From: Bullera alba | Lineage: Eukaryota; Basidiomycota; Tremellomycetes; Tremellales; Bulleraceae | Direction of reading: 5' to 3' | DNA: 64,000 nt | NCBI GenBank assembly: GCA_001600095.1 | Contig: BCIX01000001.1 | Coordinates: forward strand, 1,860,001-1,924,000 | Part shown: positions 34,501-45,100 of the stretch, piece by piece | Position numbering within the stretch: the stretch's first letter is position 1 | Layout: each line of letters opens with the position of its first letter | Notes under the pieces: model-generated | Database searches by the model: none | Told to the model about the DNA's origin: nothing | The model's input: the letters and a program-made list of their open reading frames with translations, nothing else | Program-made: the position numbers and the translations under genes

Positions 34501-35160
34501 CTACGCTGGGTCGAGACCGAAGGTCGTCGCTGCCACGCTGGAGGTGGGTTTTCCGGATCGCCGGACAACTGACGATGAAGACTGTTTGTCGTGTCGACCG
34601 GGGAGGGAGGTCCGTTACTGCCTGTGCGAGCGTGCCCGGCGTGATTCGACGCCTTTCCGGACGAAGTCGAACGTGTCAGGGATAGCTCATAAGGGTTTGG
34701 CTGCTCCTCAACTGGTGATTGGTTCTGCGCAGTGTCAGCGATTTGGACGAAATGGGATCGCGCGGCCTCGAGTGCATTGACAATGGACGGGTGAAAATGT
34801 ATGGAGACGAAACAAAGGGACGGTGAGCCGCGGAGGCTAAGGTGATGGGAGCGATTCAGAGGCTCGTCGCCAAGATCATAAAGGAGGAGGATGGAAGAGG
34901 TCAAGCATGTGCGCATGAGGTGTAGCAGACTCTACTTGTGCTTGGAACGCTCTCGATCGGGCTGGGAAGGCCGACTGGAATTGATGGGATTGAAGTATTG
35001 GATGTCCTTTGACAAATGCTCCGACGTCCCTGGTCTATCCCTGGATGGCGACAGTGCGACACATAGTGAAGTATGGGTGATGCAGTGATAACGATACTGA
35101 ATTGCACTCACCTCCTCCCATGGCTGCAGCTGCGTGTGGTATGGTACGGCCACAGACATT
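31560..35160 (-). CDS. Large unrecognised Ser/Pro-rich protein with Lys/Ala helical segment
   Basis: Two long open exons are certain: 34840-33462 (approximate 5' limit) and about 33412-31560, joined across a short intron (GGCGGAG|GTGAGT ... GAGTAG|CATTAC). The N-terminal part includes PSLCFVSIHFHPSIVNALEA, the middle has a conserved-looking block YYSRDFLSTLAPREGGYAIA then AMLGNGLGAQGN, and the C-terminal half holds a long alternating Lys/Ala/Glu helix (KEAKAAEKEAKEKAKADLAR onward, about 90 residues) within Ser/Pro/Thr-rich disorder. The 5' end is unsettled: a consistent splice joins exons ending near 34935 to 34855, and upstream sequence with CNVCGRTIPH (near 35150) could be a first coding exon with a zinc-binding pair. 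Over 1,080 residues in all. No known family recognised; such composition suggests a scaffold or signalling adaptor, but that is inference. Confidence 0.7.
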
Positions 35161-36838
35161 GCAGAGTATAGTCCAGCCTCGGCTTGTTTGGTCGGAACGT
35201 GTTGTCACAATGTGCAGATTCGCACGTCCGCAGTCCCAGTTGCGAAGAGGTCCGAAGTCGTGGCCTGCGGATGGCCCACTTCTGCTCAAACGGATTGTCG
35301 TGACGTTGAGAGTGACAGAAGTGACTTTGAGCGCGATGAGATCACAACTGCGAATGCTGCGAGCGTAACAGAATACCAAGGTGAAGTTGGCTTGGCACAG
35401 GTAACGAGGGGGTTTTGGGAAAACGGGAGAATCTGCACAGATCTCGGCGGTGCTTGCACTGCTGTCCGGGTGATGATGCAGTCGAGATCGATGAGCAAGT
35501 GGTGATTATGTGGTGTCGAAGGGAGCTCCGTCGATCCCGTCTGCAGGACAATGAAGTCCAATTGCCGATGTGAACACGAGGTAGTTGAACAAGACGACCT
35601 GATTTGGCCTAGCTCGTGAATTAATGTTGTTGTTTTAGATTACTACCACTTTTGCAGCATTTGCTGTGCCCGCCGGATGGTCCTGTGTGGTGACAGTGGT
35701 GTGATCGTCGCTCTTGGAGGGGCTGATAGACGAGTGTAAGCTTGTCAGAGTGATCACAGAGTCACTGGTCACTATTGAGCCCGAGCGACTGTAGCACGAC
35801 GCAATGTTGTGGTCGCAATACTGTGCGGGGAGATTGCAGCATGCAGCTTTTGCATTCACTCGTTCAGCTGCCGAGTTCAAGCGACCCCCGCCCTGACTTC
35901 CCGGGTCCTTATGTTACATATAGAGTATACCGGACGATCTCTGTTCGTGCGCCCCTGTGCGCCCTATACGAACCGCAGGACCTCTGTCTCGCTCTGCTTC
36001 TGTGACCCTCTCAGAGCTTCTCAGAGCCTCTCAGAGCGTCTCAGTCACCCCTTGAAGTTGAGATCGAGGACGGCAAGGCAGACATGCATAAGGATAACTC
36101 GCTCTCGCCTGCTGCAGCTGCTCAGAGAGGCTCAGAGCTGCACCCGCCCGCCGCTCTCGATCCTCGTCCGAAAGCGCTCGGATCGAGAGAGGATCATCCA
36201 AAGGAGAGGGCAAGCCTCATACCGTCATCGATCTTCCAGGGCAAGATCCCGGAGGGAGCCGCAGGGGTCCGCCAGGGTCCGCCTGTCAGCTCCCGGTCAA
36301 AACGGCATGATGTCCGTTCGGCTGACTGTCTGACCGCTTGGCGAAATCTACCCGTCGGGGTCAACCAGCATCAACCTTTGGTCATCGCGTCAGGCTGTGT
36401 ATGAGAGTGTATGAAGCACACTGGAGTCTGAGTCAACGGACACTAGTGCGAGCTGTGTATAGCATCACATGTCCTCAAGCGATCCCATGTCCATCAGTAA
36501 TAGCACTGGGAGAGCAGGGGAGAGGTCACTTGCTCAATCCGTCCATACAAAGTTACAAACCTGACGTCGTCGAAGTCAGGTTCTCAGGGAGGGAAAAGGT
36601 CCGGGACCGGCGGTACCTGACCCGTGTGCCACGTGGTAGCCACATGGTCTCGCCACCCAACATGACGAACGCTTAGTCAATCGCGTCCAAAAGTCTGAAC
36701 ACTGACGTTGGCTTCAATCATGGCTTGGATAGCTACCTTCTGGAAGAACAGGATGACTCGGCATGACATCCTGGCATTATAGTTGACATCACCATACCAG
36801 TATATCACTCAAGCAGACTTGCTGAGCCCACTTGCGCC
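35161..36838. other. Long intergenic region upstream of WSS1
   Basis: About 1.7 kb. Possible 5' exons of the unrecognised Ser/Pro-rich gene may lie in 35161-35400 on the minus strand; otherwise no supported gene. A CTCAGAG-rich tandem repeat occurs near 36010. Confidence 0.4.
36009..36045. repeat. Tandem TCTCAGAGC decamer repeat
   Basis: Four consecutive units of about ten bases (TCTCAGAGCT, TCTCAGAGCC, TCTCAGAGCG, TCTCAGTCAC) lie in non-coding DNA. Further CTCAGAG words recur near 36120-36140. Confidence 0.7.
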
Positions 36839-38285
36839 ATGTCAACACCGCTGATAGGCAGGTTTGAGCACCTGCCCAAGAGGCCCAAATCAGATGAGGC
36901 AAGGCGAGTTCATTGTCGAGACAGCCAAGGCAAGCTCCAAGCTGACTGTATGTTCTCAGGCCACTATTGGAGAAGATCGCGAGTCAAGTGAAGCCCATCA
37001 TGACCAAGCGTAATTGGAAAGTAGGCACCCTAGCTGAAGTGAGTAAAATAAAAGGGTACGTTTCAGTCGATTGACCTCTGGAACAGTTCTTGCCAGCAGA
37101 CCCAGCTCTTTTAGGAGTCAATACTGGTGCCGGCCATCGTATAAACCTACGTCTGCGACCTCCGGGGGATCCATCCACTTTCTACGAGTTTGACCAACTA
37201 GTTCTGGTTATGCTGCACGAGGTGGGTACAGCTCGTCCATACTGTAGACGTTGTGGGTATGCAGCTGACGTTAGCCCTGTAGCTCACGCATAACGTGCAT
37301 GGGCCTCACGATGCAAAGTTCTACAAACTCCTCGCAGAGCTGGAAGAAGAGTTCTACGAGTTGAAACGAAAGGGCTACAGCGGTAAGCTTCATGTCGATC
37401 TGATACCCCCACCCTTAGCTGACCCTATGCTAGGTGAAGGGTTCCATGGAGAAGGCAATCATCTGCCTGGAATCAAGCTCAACGAGTACGAGGGCCGAGC
37501 AAAGGGTTTACAGGCGGCCCAAAAGCGGTTCGATGTGCAAAAGACCATGGGCAAGGGAGGTGTTCTGGGCGGCAGCAATGTCAAGGGAAGGAGCATGAAG
37601 GAAGTCCTTGCAGAGGTGAGCGAGGGTATACTGCAGGTTCTGGCTGGCTCAAAGAGTGAAGCGTTCTCTACCGTGTGCTGACGTGTCACAGGCCGCCGAG
37701 CGGCGGATGCGAGACGACAAGTCGTGCAAAACGCAAGATCATGGACAGTCCAAGGAGGTCCAAGACGAGGTCAGGAAGGCTCAAGAGGAGAGCGTTGGAG
37801 TCGACGCGATAGACCTCACTGGGGATAGCGACGATGAGGTCCAAGTGGTAGATGTCCAGCCGAAAGTCAAGCTCGAGCCTAAGGCACTGGACGCCACTGA
37901 GACAACTTCGCCCTCTCAACCAATTCAACCTCCAAATCTTCGAGCTCAGCAATCGCCGCAGAAAGCGAAAGCTGCAGGCTCAACTGTTCGAAAGACACAT
38001 ACTTCTGCGCCATATCCTCCGCCGCGGCAGCCAGCACCGGCTCCCAAATCCCCACGCCCAGAAGAGCCCTTGCTAACGTTACCGAGTGGCGAATGGTCTT
38101 GTCCCACTTGCACACTGCTCAACGGACCCCGCAGCCTCGCTTGTGAAGCCTGCACTACGCCGAAGCCGAGACCGACGCAGAGCAAGAAGGGCAACTCGTG
38201 GTGGTGCGAGTTTTGTGGTGCCGGACCGCGAGATATGGAGTTTTGGAGTTGTCTCGAGTGCGGGTGGGTCAGGAAATGGGGATAA
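36839..38285 (+). CDS. WSS1: Wss1-type WLM metalloprotease (DNA-protein crosslink repair)
   Basis: A 384-aa protein from six exons (36839-36903, 36960-37038, 37087-37221, 37283-37382, 37434-37615 and 37692-38285; 1,155 nt). Wss1 degrades proteins crosslinked to DNA, working with SUMO and Cdc48. The WLM domain has the zinc-protease motif LHELTHNVHGPHD, split by an intron between HE and LTH, and downstream AEAAERRMRDD. A SUMO-interacting motif is visible as VDAIDLTGDSDDE. The C-terminus has a RanBP2-type zinc finger (WSCPTCTLLN ... CEACTTPK) and a second four-cysteine finger (WWCEFCGAGP ... WSCLECGW). The first intron must start with GC (AAG|GCGAGT), since only this joins the frame: DEA-R-PLLEKIASQV. 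The start ATG precedes STPLIGRFEHLPKR, typical of the family. Confidence 0.93.
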
Positions 38286-38506
38286 TACACTATACAGGAG
38301 GACATACATCATAACGACAGTAACAACGCCCATCGCATGTTGTACCATAGCCGTAGAGTCTTGTACTATACCGATCGAGTACCCGTTCCGACCTGACCTC
38401 CTTCCGTACTGCTTGTCAGGGGCGATATAACTCGTGTCCGGTGTCGTGTCCTGCTTGACAATCTGCCTGTGATCTGCGGCCCGATGGACCTGGCTTCGTT
38501 CTCCCT

Positions 38507-39094
38507 CTATGCCTCGTTAGGCCCTAATGCTGCCTTCTTCGCTTCGTCCACCAGGCTCAGCTGCTCCACGGCCGCTTGATACTCCTTCGACTCTGTGATC
38601 TCAGCTTCACCCTTCAAGGCGTGCTATGAAGTCAGACGTGAGCTGCTGGATGGACCAAAGGTGGTAGGTGATGGGCAGCTCACCACTAGATCTTGCAAAG
38701 CGTTGTATCCTTCTTCTAGGGACAACTTGGTCCTAGGGATCATCTGCTGAGAGTCCTTCAACACTCGTTCCTAGACATTCAGCAGTCAGCTCAACAGTCA
38801 ACTGCTGGCAGATAGCTGGTGCTTGGACGCACTGCATTTCTGATATCTGCTCCATCGGCCTCTTTCTCCTTGAGCCCCTGCAGCACCTTCTCCTGCTGCT
38901 GTGCTTCCTCCGCATACATGCTGATCTCCTTGAACAGCCTAAGCGGGGCGTCAGCTCGACTCCCGCATGCGCTTGGACGCTCGGTCATGAGTAATTGAGC
39001 GAATTCTGCATGCTGATGATTGACGGACCGTGGCTCACCGCTTCACGACGCCCGTCTTGATATGTATCTGCCGCAGTGTCTGGGCGTTAGACAT
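38507..39094 (-). CDS. RBL2: Tubulin-specific chaperone A (TBCA/Rbl2)
   Basis: A protein of about 120 aa that binds beta-tubulin during folding. The first exon reads MSNAQTLRQIHIKTGVVKR, matching the near-invariant IKTGVVKRL start of the family. After a 100-nt intron (39038-38939) comes LFKEISMYAEEAQQQEKVLQ, then across a second intron ERVLKDSQQMIPRTKLSLEE, and the final exon ends ESKEYQAAVEQLSLVDEAKK. The three-helix bundle pattern, with conserved Y-x-x-E-A and MIPDC-like MIPRT, is clear. Each exon is short, so no long open frame marks the gene. It lies divergent to the GT31 gene and convergent with WSS1. Confidence 0.93.
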
Positions 39095-39478
39095 GGTGGA
39101 AGTGTGGGCAAGAGATGAGGTACAACAACAAAGATGTCATGTACTGTGCGGGGAAATATAGACGCGCAGCTTGCCGTCGTCCGTCGTGCACCGCGCATAA
39201 CTTGATTCAGACTTTACATTTGACCTCACACCATCTTACACTCTTTCAAGCTCACGACTTCTGCTCTCTCTCCTGCCCTTCACCCTGGGTGGTTCCATAT
39301 ACCCCTTCACGACCAACGACCCGCCTTGAGCATCGAAAACATCTAGAAAGACGACGACGGGACTACTGGGTTCCACAAAGCGTTCCCTCACTCGAGTCAT
39401 CGGACCCGAGATCCTTCGGCTCGACACTTGGTCTCGCTTTTAGATGCTGGCAAGCGTCACTCCAGTGACTCTCTCATC
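39095..39478. other. Bidirectional promoter region between TBCA and GT31 genes
   Basis: 384 bases separate the two divergent ATGs. It is rich in short pyrimidine tracts (CTCTCTCCTGCCCTTCACCC). No TATA box is evident and no gene is supported. Confidence 0.45.
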
Positions 39479-41039
39479 ATGACGACGTATTCCAAGTCGT
39501 ATGGAATGAAGCCCAAAGCCCCATCACCCATGGCCAACCTACATCGAATGTTGCGTCCGTCAGTGAGGCTAAAAACGGCATTATACTCGCTCTCCTTGGC
39601 CATCACCTTGCTCGTCATCCTGGCGCTCAATGTGGCTCATACGACCTCGAAACCGCCGACCAACGTGTCTTCTGGGGGAGAGTTGAGCAAGACGCCGACG
39701 AATGACTCGCCGGCAGATTCGGGTGAAGGGCAGAATGTAGCTCAGGGCAAGGATGCTCACTTGGTTGATGAGACGGGGGATGGGATTCAGAGATCTTTCG
39801 AGGAGCCAGATTTCGCGCTGTTGAGCGGACTGCAGCCCAGTCAAATAGGCTGCGACGTGCCGTTGAAGGGAGATGGGAGCAAGGAGGATGAGAGTGGAGT
39901 GCTGGTCTTCCTGGGCATCTTCTCCCAGGCGAGCAATAAAGAGAGGAGAGATCTGTGAGTCACGTTTCAACGTGTGGCATTGCGGCGTCATACTGATGCT
40001 GTACCTCAGATATAGAGAAGTGATATTGCCAGACTTTCCAAAAGACCTAGTTACGGTCAAATTCATTCTCGGCACACCACCCTATCCAGAAAAACCAATA
40101 TCCAACGAGGCCATCGCTAGGTCTAGATTCCTACGCGAGATCCAAGCAGAGATGAACGAGCACAAGGATATGGTCTTGCTACCCATGGTGGATAATATAG
40201 ATTTGGGCAAGACGCACGAGTACTTCAAATACGTGGCGAAGGAGTTTGGAGGTTCCGGGAAGGTCAAGGGACGACCAAGATTTGTGATGTGGGTCAATGC
40301 CTGCGGAGCGTGCCTACAGTCGCTGACGTCTTTGCAGGAAAGCTGACGACGATGTGAGCGGAGCCGTCAAAGCCAACGACGTGTCTGATGGTGTGCTGAC
40401 CTCGATAGACGATACTGGTGATGCCAAATGTCATTTCCGCTTTTAAGAACTTGGACTGTTCGACGAATGTCTATTGGGGCACGTCGGCCGGTCGGTCACA
40501 TTACTTTGGAGACTATTTCCGTGGTCTAGCCTATGCCATGAGCTGGCCTCTGGTGAGTGATTGTCTACTCTCCATCCTTGCATTGCTAATCCCCTAATAG
40601 GTGTCGTGGATAGGCAATGCGGATATGCCCCTGGCTCACATTACTAAAATCGAGGATGCCAGGACGGGACAGTGGCTCAGACACCTAGATCCGGTAACGG
40701 ATCCTATACACAGAATAGATATGGGATGGACTATGGGCGATTGGAACCAGTTGGACGTGACCATCAACACGGTGGCGCTTCGTGAGTCTCACCGACAGCT
40801 CCTGGCGTCTCGGAACTGATACCTCGATCGTAGATTGGTGTAAGCTGGAGGAATGGGTGAGAGAGCAGCATGAGCGGTTACTCCGGATATGGTCGGAAGC
40901 CGACCGACCATACTCGCATGAACATGGAGTACCGCCAAAATTGTCAATAGCCACAGGGAAGCTCACGCCGCAGGAGGCGGAGAAAGAACATCAGCGGCAG
41001 AAGGATCTCGGCTGGGATGTCAGCGGGAACATCGAGTAG
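39479..41039 (+). CDS. GT31-like (beta-1,3-galactosyltransferase type) Golgi glycosyltransferase
   Basis: A 433-aa type II membrane protein from six exons (39479-39954, 40010-40288, 40338-40353, 40409-40552, 40601-40781 and 40834-41039; 1,302 nt). A short basic cytosolic tail precedes one membrane anchor (ALYSLSLAITLLVILALNVA) and a low-complexity stem. The catalytic region includes VLVFLGIFSQASNKERRDL, VKFILGTPP and the metal-binding DxD motif in FVMKADDDTILVMPNV, followed by SWPLVSWIG and MGWTMGDWNQLDVTINTVAL. These follow the order of GT31 enzymes, though the sequence is divergent. Donor sugar and acceptor are unknown; in this group such enzymes may build wall or capsule glycans. The DxD motif is supplied by a 16-nt exon. 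Confidence 0.85.
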
Positions 41040-41377
41040 CGTCCTTAGCATCTCTGGTATCCTTGGCTTGATAGCATTTTGGCATGGCAATGTATCTGGC
41101 GATACCGATAGCGCTGCTGGAATGAGCCATTGCACAGTCTGACCTGCGCGCGGGAATGAGAAGATGGCTAGGGTTACATGCTCTAGGGGTAGAGCAATTA
41201 TACAACAAACCGTAGCAATGGCAATGCTGCTGGATCCGCTTCAACGATGGTGAAAGCCCAACCCGCAGTTCGGCATCTGTACGCCTCAGCTCTTCAGAGA
41301 ATTCTGAATCTCTCAGCTCCAATCCATCAGATCCCTTCCATGTATCGACCCTCCTTCTCCTCCTATTGATTCGACAT
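41040..41377. other. Convergent 3' region between GT31 gene and NOP10
   Basis: 338 bases between the two stops; it holds 3'UTRs. No gene is supported. Confidence 0.4.
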
Positions 41378-41837
41378 CTATAGCGGTTTGCTGGGCAGCT
41401 GAGTTGGGAGGATACCGAATCTTGGAACGAGATCAGCTACGTCCGGGAACCTCGTAGCTGTCCGCGCTCCTCACCTCTTCTTGATGGTCACTCGGTGTCG
41501 GGAGAACTTGTCGTCAGGACTGAATCGAGCTGTAAGTAGGGTTAGCTCTGGTCTGCATTAGGACAGGCGGAGATAGCTGACCTGGATGAGCGGATTTGGC
41601 GACTTTGCCAGTTGCCGTGATTTTCTGCAATGTTCGTTAGCACCTCCTCAGGTCGGGCAGCATGCGGCGTGTGGCAGGTCCGCTATAAAGCGACTAGGGA
41701 GAAGGGGACAGAGTCTGCGACTAACCTTCAAGGTGTATAACCTAGCAAGAAGTCAGCTTGTGGTCCAGTTGATCGATATACACAATGCAAGACGCTCACC
41801 TGTTGCCGTTGGCATCGATCGTGTACATCAAGTGCAT
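41378..41837 (-). CDS. NOP10: H/ACA ribonucleoprotein subunit Nop10
   Basis: Five tiny exons (41837-41800, 41741-41726, 41624-41582, 41529-41475 and 41420-41378) sum to 195 nt and give 64 aa, the usual length of the family. Nop10 is a core subunit of H/ACA snoRNPs that pseudouridylate rRNA and of related RNPs. The sequence begins MHLMYTIDANGNR, continues LYTLKKITATGKVAKSAHPA, then [20 protein letters not shown] and ends ILPTQLPSKPL, nearly identical in pattern to other eukaryotic Nop10 proteins. A TGA right after IKKR (41473) would truncate it at 51 aa; an AAGAG|GTGAGG donor and CCAAG|ATTC acceptor remove it and restore the conserved RFGxLPTQ end. Exon 2 is only 16 nt. Confidence 0.96.
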
Positions 41838-42167
41838 ATTGGCGAGGGCTGATACTGAGGCGTCGGTGGGTAGATTGTCGTGTGGCCGTCTTTCGCTACT
41901 TGTTCGCTACCAAGATGCTGCTCACCGCCAACTCACTGCTGCTGGCATCTGAAATTCCAAAAATGAGCGGAATCAAAACAGATCGTAGTCAATCAACGTT
42001 CCAGATAATACCACGTCATTGACGTGTTCACGCAAAGCGAGGTGATAAGCGCGTTGCCGTCATCCGCTGTCCGGTGCGACGCGCCCCTCCACGCACAATG
42101 TTCACCTGGAGGCTGTGAATGATAGCGTCGACATTAGATACCCTATACCCTCTCCCCAACCCACGCC
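41838..42167. other. Bidirectional promoter region between NOP10 and SEC7
   Basis: 330 bases between divergent starts of two housekeeping genes. No TATA box stands out; CGTCATTGACG-like palindromic words lie near 42010-42025. No gene is supported. Confidence 0.45.
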
Positions 42168-45100
42168 ATGTCCGAGTCTCAAGGGAAGGAGGCTAATGGC
42201 GATGGAGTGCCGCGCCTCGCAAGCCCTCTGGCTAGAGGCGAGTCGCCGACGACACCAGTAGGATTGGGCATACGCAATGGACCACCAACGTCGCCAAGCT
42301 CAAAGAGCAGTGACCAGCCCGCATCAGCAGATGCGACGACAGCAGGAGAAGGAGGAATAGCTGCGAGACGAGATGAGAAGGCAGATCCAAATGGAGACCA
42401 GGAGGTGGAGAATGGCCCCGATGTGCCTGGGAAAGACGCACCTACGATCCAGCTCAATGATGAGGAGTCGGCAGCACCCCCACCTCCGCCCAAACCCGAT
42501 GCGAGACCACCAGTGATCAGAGCCGAGAGCCAGAGTAGTCTCCAGGAGGTATCGCTGAGCAGAGGGCCAACCCCTGGCATTCAGAGTATACAAGAGGAGC
42601 CCACGGATGAGACCAGGAGTAATGGACAATCGGGAGCACAGGACAGTCCGTCCGGTACAACAACGCAACAACCTCTACCTCCGACCAGAACAGCTTCTAT
42701 CAGTCAATCATCCCTTCGATCTAACATGACTTCTCCGGTCAATTCGCCGACTAGACCTGGCTCAGCTCGACCTCGGCCATCCTCCGCCCACCACTCGAGA
42801 CGTTCGTCAGCTGCGACGTTGTCGCTGACCGGGAGGTCGAACGCACCAGGACCACAACTCTCCAGCGTCCTCATCATGCCTCCTCTACAAGTTCTGGTCA
42901 ACTCGAAGGAAGCCAAGAAGTCAGCTTCGTTCCTCGCCGCCTCGCAACGAGCCTTGGAGTTGTGTCAGTCAGGAGACGGCTCAAACGCGGCATACCTCCA
43001 CCCAAGGGAGATCTTCGAGCCATTACGCCTAGCTATCAGTAATCCCCAAACGACGTCGGTCCCCATTCTCATCACCTCGTTGGATCTACTGTCGAAGTTG
43101 ATCTCCCACTCGTTCTTCTCCGAGCCCAATGGACCGCCAAAGGGTTTATCCCCATTACCGGATCTCATCACACATACCATCACTCTGTCATACTCCGAGT
43201 CTTCCCCGCCTCAAGTCGCTCTTCAGGTCGTCAAGGCACTCATGGCCATCGTCTTGTCCACCGACCAGGGGATGCTCGTACATCAGTCGTCCCTCCTCAA
43301 GGCTATTCGAACGGTGTACAACGTCTTCCTGCTGAGCAACGACGGAGCAAATCAGGTCGTTGCACAGGGTGGCTTGACGCAGCTGGTTCACCACGTCTTT
43401 GGCAGAGTAATCAGACCGGATGTCAGGTCGTCGAGTGGGATGAGCGGAAGGAGAATGACCGTTGGAGAGAATGAAGCCAGGCGTTTGGAGGAGAGTCGAT
43501 CCGCAACGCCGGCTCCACCTTCCCAGGCGGAGCAATCCGGAGGAGGAGAAAAGTTGACCCTGTGAGCCATACTATATGTCGATCCACGTCCTGCTGACCT
43601 GCCCTAGCGACTCTTTCGCTGAGCCAAACCCCAACGACTCAATACCAAACGCAGCCTCGAATATCGGCCCTGACGGTACCCCTCACTTGCATAGCGATGG
43701 ATCCGGTCCATCTGTCCCCACGGCCACCATCTCCATTCCGGTACCCAATGGCGACGCGCTCGATACCCCAGAGCCAAACGCCAATGCCGGGGGCATCCTT
43801 GCCGGGCCCAATGCCGCTGGCGAAGGTATCGATGAAGGCGAGGGTAATCTGGATGCGAACGGTAGACCGATTCCGATCGAAGAGCTATTTGTCAAGGACG
43901 CCTTCTTGGTCTTCCGGGCGTTGTGCAAATTGAGCATGAAGCCGCTCGTCACAGAGAGGTGAGCAAGCACGATCAATCCTCTTAGTTCTTCGGCTAACCT
44001 TCCGCAGCGAACGAGACCTCCGATCGCATCCTATGAGATCCAAACTCCTCTCGCTGCATCTCGTCCTCACGATCTTGAAGTCCCACGCGGACCTCTTTGT
44101 CAACCCATATATCGCCATTCCGTCCAATTCGTCGACAGAGATGACGCCCTTCCTCCAGGCGACCAAGCAGTACCTCTGCCTGAGTCTGTCTCGTAATGCC
44201 GTCAGCCCGGTCAATCAGGTCTTCGAGCTCAGTGTCGAAATCTTTTGGTGCATGCTCAAGCACATGCGCGCGCAGATGAAGGTGAGTTGATAAAGCATAC
44301 ATCGTGAGGACTAGGACGCTCACGCGCGGATTTTGTAGAAAGAGATCGAGGTGCTGCTCAACGAAATCTTCTTGCCAATACTCGAAATGAAACACTCGAC
44401 GATACGTCAAAAGACGCTCATCCTCGGCGTTTTCATCCGTCTGTGCCAGGATCCACAAGCGCTAGTGGAGATTTACATCAACTACGATTGTGATCGTGCG
44501 GCTTTGGACAACATCTACGAAAGGCTTATGAACATCGTCTCGAAGATCGGTCAAACGCACTTTGCACCGCCGACGAAAGAGGAGCTCGGCCAGGGATCCT
44601 CATCTAGCAAACAGGCTCTCGGAGGGTTTGGACCCTCGATCCCGCCATCACTGTCAACGGCCGCTTTGAGCGGAAAGGACGGACCCGATGCTCCTCATTA
44701 CGCCGGCATGGCACCCGAGCTCAAGCTCCGCCGACAGAGTCTAGAGTGTTTGGTCGCCTCGCTCAAGTCGCTCGTGGCGTGGTCAACTTCGATCAGTACG
44801 GCCAAGCCCACCGACGAGAACTATCGCATGAGTATCGATGGTCTAGGTCGGCATCACGAGAATGGCTCGACGACAGGCTCAATGGCCAATCTGGACAATT
44901 CGCTAGTCACACCCGGTCTAGGTTCATGGTCAAATGACCCCACTTCCAGATCCGGCATGGCTACGCCCGACGTCGGAGGCAGAGACGATGACGATGTGGA
45001 GCGATTTGAGAGTGCCAAACAGCGAAAGACGACGTTGCAGGAAGGTATCAAGAAGTTCAACCTCAAACCCAAGGCCGGTATCAAGAACCTGATCGAGCAC

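Noticed and set aside
41473..41837. NOP10 ending at the first in-frame TGA (51 aa)
   Set aside because: It would lack the conserved RFGxLPTQ end; a canonical donor and acceptor remove the stop and give the exact family length of 64 aa.
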